Assembly: GCA_945876965.1 (NCBI GenBank)
Contig: CAMCQG010000014.1
Span: 1 to 33,434, forward strand
From: Rickettsia typhi
GTDB taxonomy: Bacteria; Pseudomonadota; Alphaproteobacteria; Rickettsiales; Deianiraeaceae
DNA length: 33,434 nucleotides
Direction of reading: 5' to 3'
Shown here: positions 18,276 to 26,615 of the stretch, piece by piece
How positions within the stretch are numbered: the first letter of the stretch is position 1
Layout: each line of letters starts with the position of its first letter
Made by a program: the position numbers and the translations under genes
The notes under the pieces: generated by a model
The model's input: the letters and a program-made list of their open reading frames with translations, nothing else
The model's database searches: none
Told to the model about the DNA's origin: nothing

Positions 18276-20522
18276 ATGTCATTAGATAAAAAAATTGAAC
18301 AAAAATGGTATGAATCTGATTTATATAAATGGGATATAAATAGTCAGTCGCAAAAATTTGCAATAGACACACCACCACCAACTGTTTCTGGGTCTCTACA
18401 TATGGGGCATGTTTTTTCGTATACGCAGGCAGATTTTATCGCCCGATTTAAACGAATGATGGGAGATAATGTATTTTATCCGATTGGCTTTGATGATAAT
18501 GGGTTGCCAACTGAAAAATTGACTGAAAAAATTATTGGCAGACGAGGAAAAGATATGCCAAAAGCTGAATTTATTGCCGAATGCAAAAAGGTTGTTTTTG
18601 AGGCTGAAACAGAGTTTGAAAAATTATTTAAGGCATTAGGTTTGTCGTTTGATTGGTCGCAAAAATATCAAACAATATCGGATGAATCAATTGCCGTTGC
18701 ACACGATTCATTTAACGATTTAATCCAAAAAGGCCTGATTTATAAGGCTTCAAATCCAGTTTATTGGTGCACAGTTGATAGAACTGCCCTTGCTCAAGCA
18801 GATTTAGAAGACAAAGAAAAGGATAGCGAAGAGGTTATTTTTAAATGCAAAATTGACGGCGTAGAACACAAAATTATGACAACCAGACCAGAGCTTATTC
18901 CGGCTTGTGTTATGGTTTTATATCACCCAGATGATGCTCGTTTTAAGGCAGGGCAAATGGTTAAAATGCCGTTTTTAAATAACGAAGTGCCATTAATTGC
19001 CGATGAATCAGTTAAAATGGATAAAGGAACAGGCTTGGTAATGTGTTGTAGCTATGGCGACTGGCAAGATGTTGAATGGATTAGAAAATATAAGCTAAAA
19101 TCAAAGCCAATTATTCAAGAGGATGGATTTATTAATAAGGCGATTTATGGCTTAGAAACAGAAAAAATTAAAATTAATGAGGCTCATAAGTTAGTAATTT
19201 CTTTGCTTGATAATCCAGAAATAAAACCAATAAAACACACGGTTAAATGTGCCGAAAGATCTGGAATGCCAATTGAAATTGTTCAAACAGAACAATATTA
19301 TATAGATTTTGGATTAGGCGGAAACGGTAAAGTAAATGCCGAGCAATTTAAAACAGATTTATTGGTAATAGTTGATAAAATTGAATTTAAACCAGCACAT
19401 TTAAAAAATCGTTTAACCGATTGGATCAAAGGGTTAAATCAAGATTGGTGTATATCTCGCGATCGTTTTTCTGGGGTTCCAATTCCTGATTCTGATAAAG
19501 TTTTTGATACTTGGTTTACATCAAGCTTGACTCCAAAACTTGCAACAAATAACAAAGAATTATTTCCATTTGATTTGCGTCCGCAAGCTCACGAAATTAT
19601 TAGAACTTGGGCATTTTATACAATTGTAAAATCATATTTGCACGAAAATACCATTCCTTGGACAACCGTTATGCTTTCGGGCTGGTGCTTAGCTGCCGAC
19701 AAAACAAAAATGAGCAAATCAAAGGGTAATATCGTAACTCCAATGCCATTAATTGAAGAAAAAGGGGCAGATGTGGTTAGGTATTGGGCATCGTGTAGCC
19801 ATTTGGGGGTTGATACTCATTATAACGAAACAAAGTTTGTAGACGGTAAAAAATTAATTAATAAACTTAAAAATGTTGCTAAATTTATCGCATCTCACAA
19901 GCAAAAAATCGATTTAACAGCAATTACAGAAACAACCGATAAATGGGCGATTGCAAAGCTAAACGAAACAATTTTGCAGGCTACAAAAATGTTTGAAGAA
20001 TATAACTATTGTGGAGCCAGAGAGGTGACAGAAAAGTTTTTTTGGAACATTTTTTGCGATAATTACCTTGAAATTATCAAAGGTAGAATTTATGGCGAGC
20101 AAGGTTATGCCTATAAATATGATAAATTTAAAAACGAAAATATCGAAAAATTGCAAAAATCAGCAGCTACAACAACGCTTGTTATTTTGAGTGAAATTTT
20201 AAAATTATTTTCTCCAATTATTCCTTTTTCAACCGAAGAAATTTGGTCAGAATTATTTGACGAACAAAATTCAATTCATAAAATTGGCAATTTTGCAAAA
20301 ACAATTAATATTCAAACAGAAACAACAGAACTTGGTGATTATATGCTTGATATTATCGAAAAAGTTCGTAAATATAAAGCCGAAAAACAGTTGTCGATTC
20401 GTGCAGAAATTAAACAATTATCGTTGCCAAATTTGCCAAAACAAATTGAGCTTGATTTGCTTTCGGTTATAAACGCTTTTGATGCAAAAATTGATATTGG
20501 CGAATTTAATATTGACTGCTAA
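18276..20522 (+). CDS. valS: Valyl-tRNA synthetase, short archaeal/rickettsial type
   Basis: Charges tRNA-Val. 748 residues, about 200 shorter than E. coli ValRS (951). Class I signature HMGH at 42-45 in VSGSLHMGHVFSYTQ and KMSKSKGN near 478. FDDNGLPTE and the editing domain (MTTRPELIPACV, then DKGTGLVMCCSYGDWQDV) are present. The wording of the catalytic fold (TPPPTVSGSLHMGH, FYPIGFDDNGLPTEK) is that of the archaeal-type ValRS known from Rickettsia, not the usual bacterial one. The C-terminal coiled-coil arm of long ValRS is missing. A good promoter lies upstream, and the next gene begins 1 base after its stop, so the two are co-transcribed. Confidence 0.95.
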   Translation: MSLDKKIEQKWYESDLYKWDINSQSQKFAIDTPPPTVSGSLHMGHVFSYTQADFIARFKRMMGDNVFYPIGFDDNGLPTEKLTEKIIGRRGKDMPKAEFIAECKKVVFEAETEFEKLFKALGLSFDWSQKYQTISDESIAVAHDSFNDLIQKGLIYKASNPVYWCTVDRTALAQADLEDKEKDSEEVIFKCKIDGVEHKIMTTRPELIPACVMVLYHPDDARFKAGQMVKMPFLNNEVPLIADESVKMDKGTGLVMCCSYGDWQDVEWIRKYKLKSKPIIQEDGFINKAIYGLETEKIKINEAHKLVISLLDNPEIKPIKHTVKCAERSGMPIEIVQTEQYYIDFGLGGNGKVNAEQFKTDLLVIVDKIEFKPAHLKNRLTDWIKGLNQDWCISRDRFSGVPIPDSDKVFDTWFTSSLTPKLATNNKELFPFDLRPQAHEIIRTWAFYTIVKSYLHENTIPWTTVMLSGWCLAADKTKMSKSKGNIVTPMPLIEEKGADVVRYWASCSHLGVDTHYNETKFVDGKKLINKLKNVAKFIASHKQKIDLTAITETTDKWAIAKLNETILQATKMFEEYNYCGAREVTEKFFWNIFCDNYLEIIKGRIYGEQGYAYKYDKFKNENIEKLQKSAATTTLVILSEILKLFSPIIPFSTEEIWSELFDEQNSIHKIGNFAKTINIQTETTELGDYMLDIIEKVRKYKAEKQLSIRAEIKQLSLPNLPKQIELDLLSVINAFDAKIDIGEFNIDC

Positions 20523-20523
20523 A

Positions 20524-21609
20524 ATGAAAAATAAAAACGATAATATTTGGCTATTTATCACAAATTTTATAGGCGATCCATTTCGTAGATGGTTTATAAT
20601 ATCTTTTATTTTTTGGAATTACGATTTGTTTGTATTGCTATTTTTTGGTGCTGAAAAATTAAAGAATCTAGAAATACTTTTATGGTATAAAAATATTGAT
20701 TATGGATTTATTGGATCTATTGTTGGTTCAATAAAATGGCTTATAGAGAGAATGTTTGGTAGTAGCATTACAAATTTTTTATTAATTCCAGCTTTATTTT
20801 CGGCTGGTTGGACTTTTGCTTGGCCAATGTTTGTTACTTTGCAACATAAAATATCAGTAAAACATAAAAATGAACAAAAAAATATAGATAATGAGCTTTT
20901 TATAGACGATGTAGTTAGGAAACAAAGAATAAATCATATTAACGATAAGGTCTTTATAGATAATATTTTAACACAAATTAGAGGAATGTTAGAGTGCGAT
21001 ATTTCTAAGGATAATTATGGAGTATTTTTAAAAAATATAATAAATATAGAAAATTATACAATGATTGCAGAACACGATGAATATAGAAAAGAATATGATA
21101 AAGACAAGAAATCACTTGATAAAAAGATAGCCGAATTACAAAAATATGAAAATATGTGTAATATATTAGGTTTGGATCGGGATGTATTATATAGAAAAAT
21201 TCAAGAAATAATACAAAAAAATTTAAATGATGCTATAAAAAATTTTGATACAAATATAGATTTAAAAAAATATGGGTTTTCTATATTAGATACAATTGAA
21301 AATTCTAAGCTTTTCGAATTATCACAAGACTATAAAGAATCAATATCAAAATCATTTGATCATAATAATAATGAAAAATCAATTTATAATGAACAAAATT
21401 TATATTTTATTATTTTATTCGCTTTATATAGAAGAGTAAAAATACTATCTATACAGAATATAAAGAATATTATTGCTGATAAAGAATTAAGCAAGGTTCA
21501 TATTGAGCCATTTTGTAATTATATTGCACAAAAGATTGTGTTCACAGAAGATATTAAAACGAATACACATATTATAGCGATTATCAAAAATACAAAAATA
21601 GAATTATAA
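20524..21609 (+). CDS. Unknown membrane protein with helical cytoplasmic domain
   Basis: 361 residues from the ATG at 20524; an earlier ATG at 20479 would overlap valS and is rejected. I do not recognise the family. The N-terminus has a hydrophobic helix (about 22-41, WFIISFIFWNYDLFVLLFF) and a second near 83-107 (FLLIPALFSAGWTFAWPMF). The remaining 250 residues are polar, Lys/Asp/Asn-rich and mostly helical, with likely coiled coil near KSLDKKIAELQKYENM. The layout of two membrane helices and a long soluble tail is seen in many phage-defence and signalling proteins, but nothing here fixes a role. It begins 1 base after valS and converges with the reductase gene. Confidence 0.75.
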   Translation: MKNKNDNIWLFITNFIGDPFRRWFIISFIFWNYDLFVLLFFGAEKLKNLEILLWYKNIDYGFIGSIVGSIKWLIERMFGSSITNFLLIPALFSAGWTFAWPMFVTLQHKISVKHKNEQKNIDNELFIDDVVRKQRINHINDKVFIDNILTQIRGMLECDISKDNYGVFLKNIINIENYTMIAEHDEYRKEYDKDKKSLDKKIAELQKYENMCNILGLDRDVLYRKIQEIIQKNLNDAIKNFDTNIDLKKYGFSILDTIENSKLFELSQDYKESISKSFDHNNNEKSIYNEQNLYFIILFALYRRVKILSIQNIKNIIADKELSKVHIEPFCNYIAQKIVFTEDIKTNTHIIAIIKNTKIEL

Positions 21610-21617
21610 ATAACAAA

Positions 21618-22613
21618 TTAAACACCTTTGCTTGTTGAATACTCAAAATGCAATGGTTTATCTGGAAATATAATATTATAAATATCGTGCATTGCTGATG
21701 CACCTTCAGAAAATCCTGTTAAAATAAGCTTTAATTTGTGCTGATATGTTGCAACATCGCCAATTGCATAAATTCCTTCAATTGATGTTTTCATTGTTGC
21801 TTGCTCAACTTTTATGGTTTTTTTATCTATTTCAAGACCCCAATCGGCAATTGGACCAAGTTCTGTGCTTAGCCCAAAAAATGGCAATAAATAATCAATT
21901 TCTATTGATTTTTGATTATTATCTAGGTCGTATAAATTAAGCTTTTCAATTTGGCTATTTTTACCTTCTATGCTTCCAAGTTGATATGGAATTAATTTTT
22001 CTATTTTGCCAAGTTTCACAAGTTGTTCAATTTTATTAGCACTTTCTGGTAAGCAACGCAAATTATCGCGTCTATGAATAAGATAGATTTTTTTGGCAAT
22101 ATCGCTAAGCAAAATAGCCCAATCGGCAGCAGAATCTCCACCACCTGCAATTGCAACTGTTTTGTTGGCAAATATTTTAGGGTTTTGCACAGTATATAAC
22201 ACTGATTTTCCTTCGTATATTTCTATATTTTCTAACGGTGGTTTTTTATGCATAAATGCCCCAGATCCAGCCGCAATTACAACTGCTTTGCAATGAATAG
22301 TCGTTTCTTGTGATGTTCCAAGAATAAATCCTTCATCGCTTTTTTTTAAACTAACAACTTGTTGCCCCAAATGAAATGTTGGCTTGAATGGCTTAATTTG
22401 TTCCATTAAATTTGCAATTAAATCACTGCCTGTAATTTTTGCAAACGCAGGAATATCATAAATTGGTTTTTCTGGATAAAGTGATATACATTGCCCACCT
22501 GCAACATCTAAAATATCAACTATATGGGTTTTAATTCCTAGCATTCCAGCTTGAAATGCTGCAAATAAACCCGTTGGTCCGCCACCAATAATCACTACAT
22601 CCGTTTTGTTCAT
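21618..22613 (-). CDS. Ferredoxin-NADP+ reductase, thioredoxin-reductase-like (type 2)
   Basis: 331 residues. FAD-binding GGGPTGLFAAF (about 11-21), then GGQCISLYPEKPIYDIPAF, which is typical of the TrxB-like ferredoxin-NADP reductases of Bacillus and alphaproteobacteria. The NADP-binding motif is AGGGDSAADWA, and GDVATYQHKLKLILTGFSEG is the C-terminal FAD motif. The redox CxxC of thioredoxin reductase is absent from the pyridine-nucleotide domain, which separates it from TrxB. It moves electrons between NADPH and ferredoxin, feeding for example Fe-S cluster synthesis and IspH (encoded nearby at 24932). It stands alone on the minus strand. Confidence 0.92.
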   Translation of the reverse strand: MNKTDVVIIGGGPTGLFAAFQAGMLGIKTHIVDILDVAGGQCISLYPEKPIYDIPAFAKITGSDLIANLMEQIKPFKPTFHLGQQVVSLKKSDEGFILGTSQETTIHCKAVVIAAGSGAFMHKKPPLENIEIYEGKSVLYTVQNPKIFANKTVAIAGGGDSAADWAILLSDIAKKIYLIHRRDNLRCLPESANKIEQLVKLGKIEKLIPYQLGSIEGKNSQIEKLNLYDLDNNQKSIEIDYLLPFFGLSTELGPIADWGLEIDKKTIKVEQATMKTSIEGIYAIGDVATYQHKLKLILTGFSEGASAMHDIYNIIFPDKPLHFEYSTSKGV

Positions 22614-22664
22614 AAAAAATAATTTTATTTGTTTGAAAATAAAGTAAAAAAGTTTATTGTCTAG

Positions 22665-22670
22665 TATAAT
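22665..22670 (+). promoter_or_regulatory. Putative -10 element for the ankyrin-protein gene
   Basis: A perfect TATAAT lies 15 bases before the ATG, which implies a very short leader. No convincing -35 is seen at 16-18 bases upstream. Confidence 0.35.
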
Positions 22671-22685
22671 TTAATTTACTAAAAA

Positions 22686-23663
22686 ATGTTTAATGGAGTC
22701 GCTGATATTAGAATAGGTCAAGATCGATATTTTAAATGCCTAATATATTTACTTAATGGCTATCGCATATTAGATGAATCTAGAAAAGAAAATCCAGCAG
22801 CATATGATGCGAAATTTGAAAAAATATATAATACAGAAAAAGAAGCATTAAAAAAATCATTCAATGCATTACCAAATTCTTCTCAATATATGGATATGGA
22901 CTCATCTTTTCCTGTTAATCATTTTTCATTACCTAAAGGTGATAATATTTTTCTTTCTCCATTAGAATGGGATATTAAAATAACAAATAATATGAAAGGT
23001 TTTTTTGAATGGTTAAATAAAATAGGTGCGTTAAATAAGTTAAAATATAAAGAATTTGATAGCAGCATATTAATGTACGAAACAGCAAATGGTAGACATA
23101 GCGATGAATTAGGCATATTAACAGCTTGCGGTTCAGATTTTAAAGTTTGTGATAATGAAGGAAAAACAATTTTACATCTGATGGCACTTAAAAATAGATT
23201 ACCAGCCTTGGATACAAAAAAAGATCAGTTAAATTTTTTTAAATATATTATAGATAATGTAGATAAAGAATTTTTAAATATACAAGATGCATATGGAAAT
23301 ACGGTATTACATTATGCCGCATTACATAAAAATATTAATATAATGGAATTATTAAAAAATAAGGAAATTGATACACAAATAAAAAACAAGGATGGCAAAA
23401 CAGCTGAATCATTATTGCAATTGAATGATAAAGAAAGGGCTAATCTTTTAGATGAATTATATAATTCTAATATCACAACACTTAAAAATATGACAGCAAA
23501 CTGTGAACGTAAAGATAGAAGTTTTTTAGAAATACAAAAGAGTGTTGCTTATTTTATGGATCTTAAGTCTAGCGAACCATCAAAAATAAAAAACAATGAA
23601 GGCGATTGTGCTGTATCAAAAAAAGTAAAAGGAAGTTCAGGTGATCAAGCAATATTATATTGA
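22686..23663 (+). CDS. Ankyrin-repeat protein
   Basis: 325 residues. The N-terminal 150 residues match no domain I know. Two good ankyrin repeats follow, at about 156-195 (NEGKTILHLMALKN) and about 199-233 (DAYGNTVLHYAALHKNINIM, then ELLKN), and a degenerate third at about 234-250 (NKDGKTAESLLQ). The C-terminus is Lys/Ser-rich and polar. There is no signal peptide or membrane helix. In intracellular bacteria such proteins are frequently type IV-secreted effectors that bind host proteins, so that is a reasonable guess, unproven here. It sits where atpB would be expected in front of atpE. Confidence 0.85.
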   Translation: MFNGVADIRIGQDRYFKCLIYLLNGYRILDESRKENPAAYDAKFEKIYNTEKEALKKSFNALPNSSQYMDMDSSFPVNHFSLPKGDNIFLSPLEWDIKITNNMKGFFEWLNKIGALNKLKYKEFDSSILMYETANGRHSDELGILTACGSDFKVCDNEGKTILHLMALKNRLPALDTKKDQLNFFKYIIDNVDKEFLNIQDAYGNTVLHYAALHKNINIMELLKNKEIDTQIKNKDGKTAESLLQLNDKERANLLDELYNSNITTLKNMTANCERKDRSFLEIQKSVAYFMDLKSSEPSKIKNNEGDCAVSKKVKGSSGDQAILY

Positions 23664-23681
23664 TCTTAATAAAAATATTTT

Positions 23682-23709
23682 TTGTTTGCAATTAATTTTT
23701 TGTTATAAT
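23682..23709 (+). promoter_or_regulatory. Putative promoter of the atpE-atpX-atpF-ispH operon
   Basis: TTGTTT at 23682-23687 and a perfect TATAAT at 23704-23709 with a 16-base spacer, about 30 bases before atpE. The -35 is weak. Confidence 0.4.
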
Positions 23710-23740
23710 TTGATGTTTTTATAAAATTATTTTTTTTGAT

Positions 23741-23959
23741 ATGTCGGAATTAAAATATATTGCGATTGGCCTTATGGCGTTATCTTTTTTAGGTTCGGCT
23801 TTGGGTATAAGTATGATTGTAAAATCTATGCTAGAAGGTGTTTCTCGTAATCCTTCTGCTGAGACACAAATGTCAAAATATATGTTTATTGGTGCTGGTT
23901 TGGTTGAGGCAATGGGATTGTTCGGTTTAGTTATAGCTTTAATGCTTATGTTTGCTTAA
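23741..23959 (+). CDS. atpE: ATP synthase subunit c
   Basis: 72 residues, two membrane helices forming a hairpin. The polar loop is VSRNPSAE (Arg36, Asn37, Pro38) and the proton-carrying carboxylate is Glu56 in GAGLVEAMGLFG. Gly/Ala-rich packing in the first helix (LGSALGIS) is typical. It forms the rotor ring of Fo. No Na+-binding signature is obvious, so it is probably proton-driven. It is first in a run with the b' and b genes. Confidence 0.96.
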   Translation: MSELKYIAIGLMALSFLGSALGISMIVKSMLEGVSRNPSAETQMSKYMFIGAGLVEAMGLFGLVIALMLMFA

Positions 23960-23971
23960 TTTTTTGAATAT

Positions 23972-24463
23972 ATGCCACAATTTAATACGCTTTGGTTTGT
24001 TAGTCAAATATTTTGGTTTAGCTTGGCTTTTGGTGGTTTTTCTTTGATATGTTTTCGTATTATTATTCCTGCAATTGTGAATTTACAAATTTCTCGTAAA
24101 AAACATATTGATGCTATTATTTTTGATGCAAATAATTTATTACAAGAAGCTAAAAAAATCAAGCAAAATATAGATGAAAAAATACATTTAGCTAAAAATG
24201 AATCTAATGTTATTTTACATAAAGCAAAAAAAAATATAGCAGATAATAATAATAATTTTAACAACCAAATTGCAAATGATATTATAGTTTATGCTGATAC
24301 AAAAATGTTGCAAATTAAACAAAAAATTGAATTTAAAAAATCAATTGTACTAAAATCTATTGAATCTATTTCTAATAAAATTGCCAACAAAGCAGAGATT
24401 TTAAATTTTGATATGAATGTAGAAAATATTAAAAAAATAAAGGATAATTTAAATCATTTTTAA
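23972..24463 (+). CDS. atpX: ATP synthase subunit b' (AtpX/AtpF2)
   Basis: 163 residues. It begins MPQFNTLWFVSQIFWF, the characteristic start of alphaproteobacterial b' subunits, with one membrane helix to about residue 35 and then a long charged coiled coil. It forms the peripheral stalk with subunit b. It starts 12 bases after atpE and ends 1 base before atpF begins. The coiled-coil part is very rich in Lys, Ile and Asn, as expected for this genome. Confidence 0.9.
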   Translation: MPQFNTLWFVSQIFWFSLAFGGFSLICFRIIIPAIVNLQISRKKHIDAIIFDANNLLQEAKKIKQNIDEKIHLAKNESNVILHKAKKNIADNNNNFNNQIANDIIVYADTKMLQIKQKIEFKKSIVLKSIESISNKIANKAEILNFDMNVENIKKIKDNLNHF

Positions 24464-24464
24464 T

Positions 24465-24932
24465 ATGAATGAACAAATAATTATTGCAATTGGATCGGTT
24501 ATATCTTTTGGAATTGTTATAAAACTATCATTTAATAAAATTATGATGGTTATTTCTGGATATCAAAAAGATATACAAAATAATTTAAATGAGGCACAAA
24601 AAATACAACAAGAAGCAGAGGTATTGTTTGAAAAATATCAACAACAACAAAATGAATTACCAATTGAAATATCTAAAATTTTATCACAAGCCAAAGATGA
24701 GGCTGATAGAATTATAGATAAAGCACAAAAAATAGCTAAAAAAAATGCTGATTTAAAAACAGAAATTGCAAAGAAAAAAATTGATAATGATGGTGATCAG
24801 CTGTTGCAAGAATTTGATAAAAGATTTATAAGTTTGACTTTTAATGCAATAAAAAATCAAGCGATTAGCGGAGATTCTGATAATATAATTGATGCTAACT
24901 ATATTACAGAAAATATTAAGAATTTTCATTGA
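24465..24932 (+). CDS. atpF: ATP synthase subunit b
   Basis: 155 residues with an N-terminal membrane helix (about 4-22), then a Gln/Glu/Lys-rich coiled coil (LNEAQKIQQEAEVLFEKYQQ). It pairs with b' in the stator stalk. The stop overlaps the ispH start (TGATG). The other Fo/F1 genes (atpB, atpH, atpA, atpG, atpC) are not in this window. Confidence 0.9.
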   Translation: MNEQIIIAIGSVISFGIVIKLSFNKIMMVISGYQKDIQNNLNEAQKIQQEAEVLFEKYQQQQNELPIEISKILSQAKDEADRIIDKAQKIAKKNADLKTEIAKKKIDNDGDQLLQEFDKRFISLTFNAIKNQAISGDSDNIIDANYITENIKNFH

Positions 24933-25879
24933 TGTTATATATTTTACTTGCAAAACCAAGGGGATTTTGTGCCGGAGTAAAGCGTGCAATAGATATTGCA
25001 GAATCGGCATTAAAACATTTTTCACATCCAATTTATATAAAACATGAAATTGTTCATAACAAAAGAATTGTACAAGATTTGATAGAAAAAGGTATTATTT
25101 TTGTTGAATCAGTAGATGATATTCCTAATGATTCAACGGTTATTTTTTCTGCCCATGGTTCTCCAAAAAATCATTACGAAAAACTTGCAGAACGAAATAT
25201 TCAACTAATTGATGCAACTTGTCCTCTTGTTTCAAAGGTACATAAAATGGGCAATTCATATCATGCACAAGGCAAGGAAATCATTATGATTGGACACAAA
25301 AAACATGTTGAAACTATCGGCACAATTGGCAATATTGATCAGGTTATTCAAGTTGTAGAAAGCGTAGAATGTGTTGAAAATTTGGTTGTAAAAAATCCAG
25401 ATAATTTAAGTTTTATTACTCAAACAACATTAAGTCTCGATGATACATCCGATATTATTGCTGCATTACGCAAAAAATTTCCCAATATTTATGGAGGCGA
25501 AGGTGGCACAGGCAACACTTGTTATGCGACACAAAATCGTCAAGATGCGGTAAAAAAAATGATAAAATCTGGAATTGAATTATTGATTGTAATCGGCTCT
25601 CAAAGCAGCTCAAATTCAAATCGTTTGGCAGAAATTGGCACAAAAAATAATATTCCATCATATTTAATCGATGGCAAGCAAGATATAAAACTGGAATGGC
25701 TAACAAATATTACAAAAATTGGCATTACAGCTGGGGCATCGGCACATGAAACATTTGTTCAAGAGGTTATTGAATATTTATCGCAGAATTTTGAAACACA
25801 AACCCAAGAAATTGAAGGTGAAGACGAAAATGTGGTTTTTTTTGCACCAAAAATTATTCGCGATTTAGATAAATTATAG
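24932..25879 (+). CDS. ispH: 4-hydroxy-3-methylbut-2-enyl diphosphate reductase (LytB)
   Basis: The last step of the MEP isoprenoid pathway, making IPP and DMAPP; uses a [4Fe-4S] cluster. 315 residues from the ATG overlapping the atpF stop. Cluster cysteines are C13 (KPRGFCAGVKRAI), C97 (DATCPLVSKVH) and C197 (NTCYATQNRQ). Active-site H125 and E127 fall in GHKKHVETIG, and SSSNSNRL binds substrate. The segment before C197 reads GGEGGTGNT, a Gly-rich variant about two residues longer than usual. It needs reduced ferredoxin or flavodoxin, which the reductase at 21618 could supply. Confidence 0.95.
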   Translation: MLYILLAKPRGFCAGVKRAIDIAESALKHFSHPIYIKHEIVHNKRIVQDLIEKGIIFVESVDDIPNDSTVIFSAHGSPKNHYEKLAERNIQLIDATCPLVSKVHKMGNSYHAQGKEIIMIGHKKHVETIGTIGNIDQVIQVVESVECVENLVVKNPDNLSFITQTTLSLDDTSDIIAALRKKFPNIYGGEGGTGNTCYATQNRQDAVKKMIKSGIELLIVIGSQSSSNSNRLAEIGTKNNIPSYLIDGKQDIKLEWLTNITKIGITAGASAHETFVQEVIEYLSQNFETQTQEIEGEDENVVFFAPKIIRDLDKL

Positions 25880-25881
25880 AT

Positions 25882-25929
25882 ATGGACAGTTTTTATTCAC
25901 AAAGTGAATTATTAGAGCTAGGTTTTTAA
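25882..25929 (+). pseudogene. N-terminal scrap of a hexapeptide-repeat acyltransferase
   Basis: A 15-residue frame, MDSFYSQSELLELGF, then stop. It resembles the opening of many polysaccharide O-acetyltransferases (an FYSxxEL-x-x-LGF start). Nothing after it continues the fold. It sits 2 bases after ispH. It may be a remnant of a lost gene; the match is short. Confidence 0.45.
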
Positions 25930-26006
25930 AAAATATTACAACAAAAATAACCCAAACAACAGCACATGATAGATATTGTAATCAGGAGGTTAGTAATTTA
26001 TATAAT

Positions 26007-26552
26007 ATGCCAGTAAAAATGTTTTCTACATGGATAGATTCTAGGCAATATAATTTTAAATCTTGGTCTGAAAAAAAAGATATTTTATTATATTCACCAG
26101 ATATACATCCTTTAAAACAAAGAATTTTAGATAAAATAAAAATTGAATTACCGCATATAAAACAGGTTTTATGTTGGGGATTTAAATATGAAGAGTGCAA
26201 AGAGGTGATGGCTAATGCTAAATATTCATTGACTTTTGGTGAAGGTTTTGATGGCTATTTTATAGAGCCAATTTTTTGTAATACATTTGGTTTTGCTGTG
26301 TATAGTGATGTTTTTTTTCCATCTGATGAGTTTAAAAAATGTGCTGGAGTTTTTTTAAGCTATCAAGATTTAGAAAATAATATTTGTAATGTAATAAAAA
26401 AGATAGAAATTGATGAGCAATTTAGAATTGCTGAACATATAAAAATTTTTGATAAAATAAATCCGTTATATTCTGTTGATAAATATTCTCAAAATATTAA
26501 AGATTTTTATGTAGAAAAATATAATTTTATACCAAATATTAATATTATATAA
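26007..26552 (+). pseudogene. C-terminal part of a glycosyltransferase-like protein, probably truncated
   Basis: 181 residues from ATG 26007, with the frame open back to 25908. The part SLTFGEGFDGYFIEPIFCNT, then FGFAVYSD, resembles the donor-binding end of glycosyltransferases (a G-E-G-F-D-G-Y-F-x-E-P motif). The N-terminal acceptor domain is missing. An AGGAGGT stretch at 25984-25990 is a strong ribosome-site look-alike but lies 16 bases from the ATG, too far for an ideal site. Together with the acyltransferase scrap just upstream it looks like an internal deletion through a polysaccharide gene cluster. A short functional protein cannot be excluded. Confidence 0.55.
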
Positions 26553-26615
26553 AAAACTTGCATTTTGATTTTATAGATTTCTAATTATTTTAATTGAATT
26601 AATTATTATACAACC

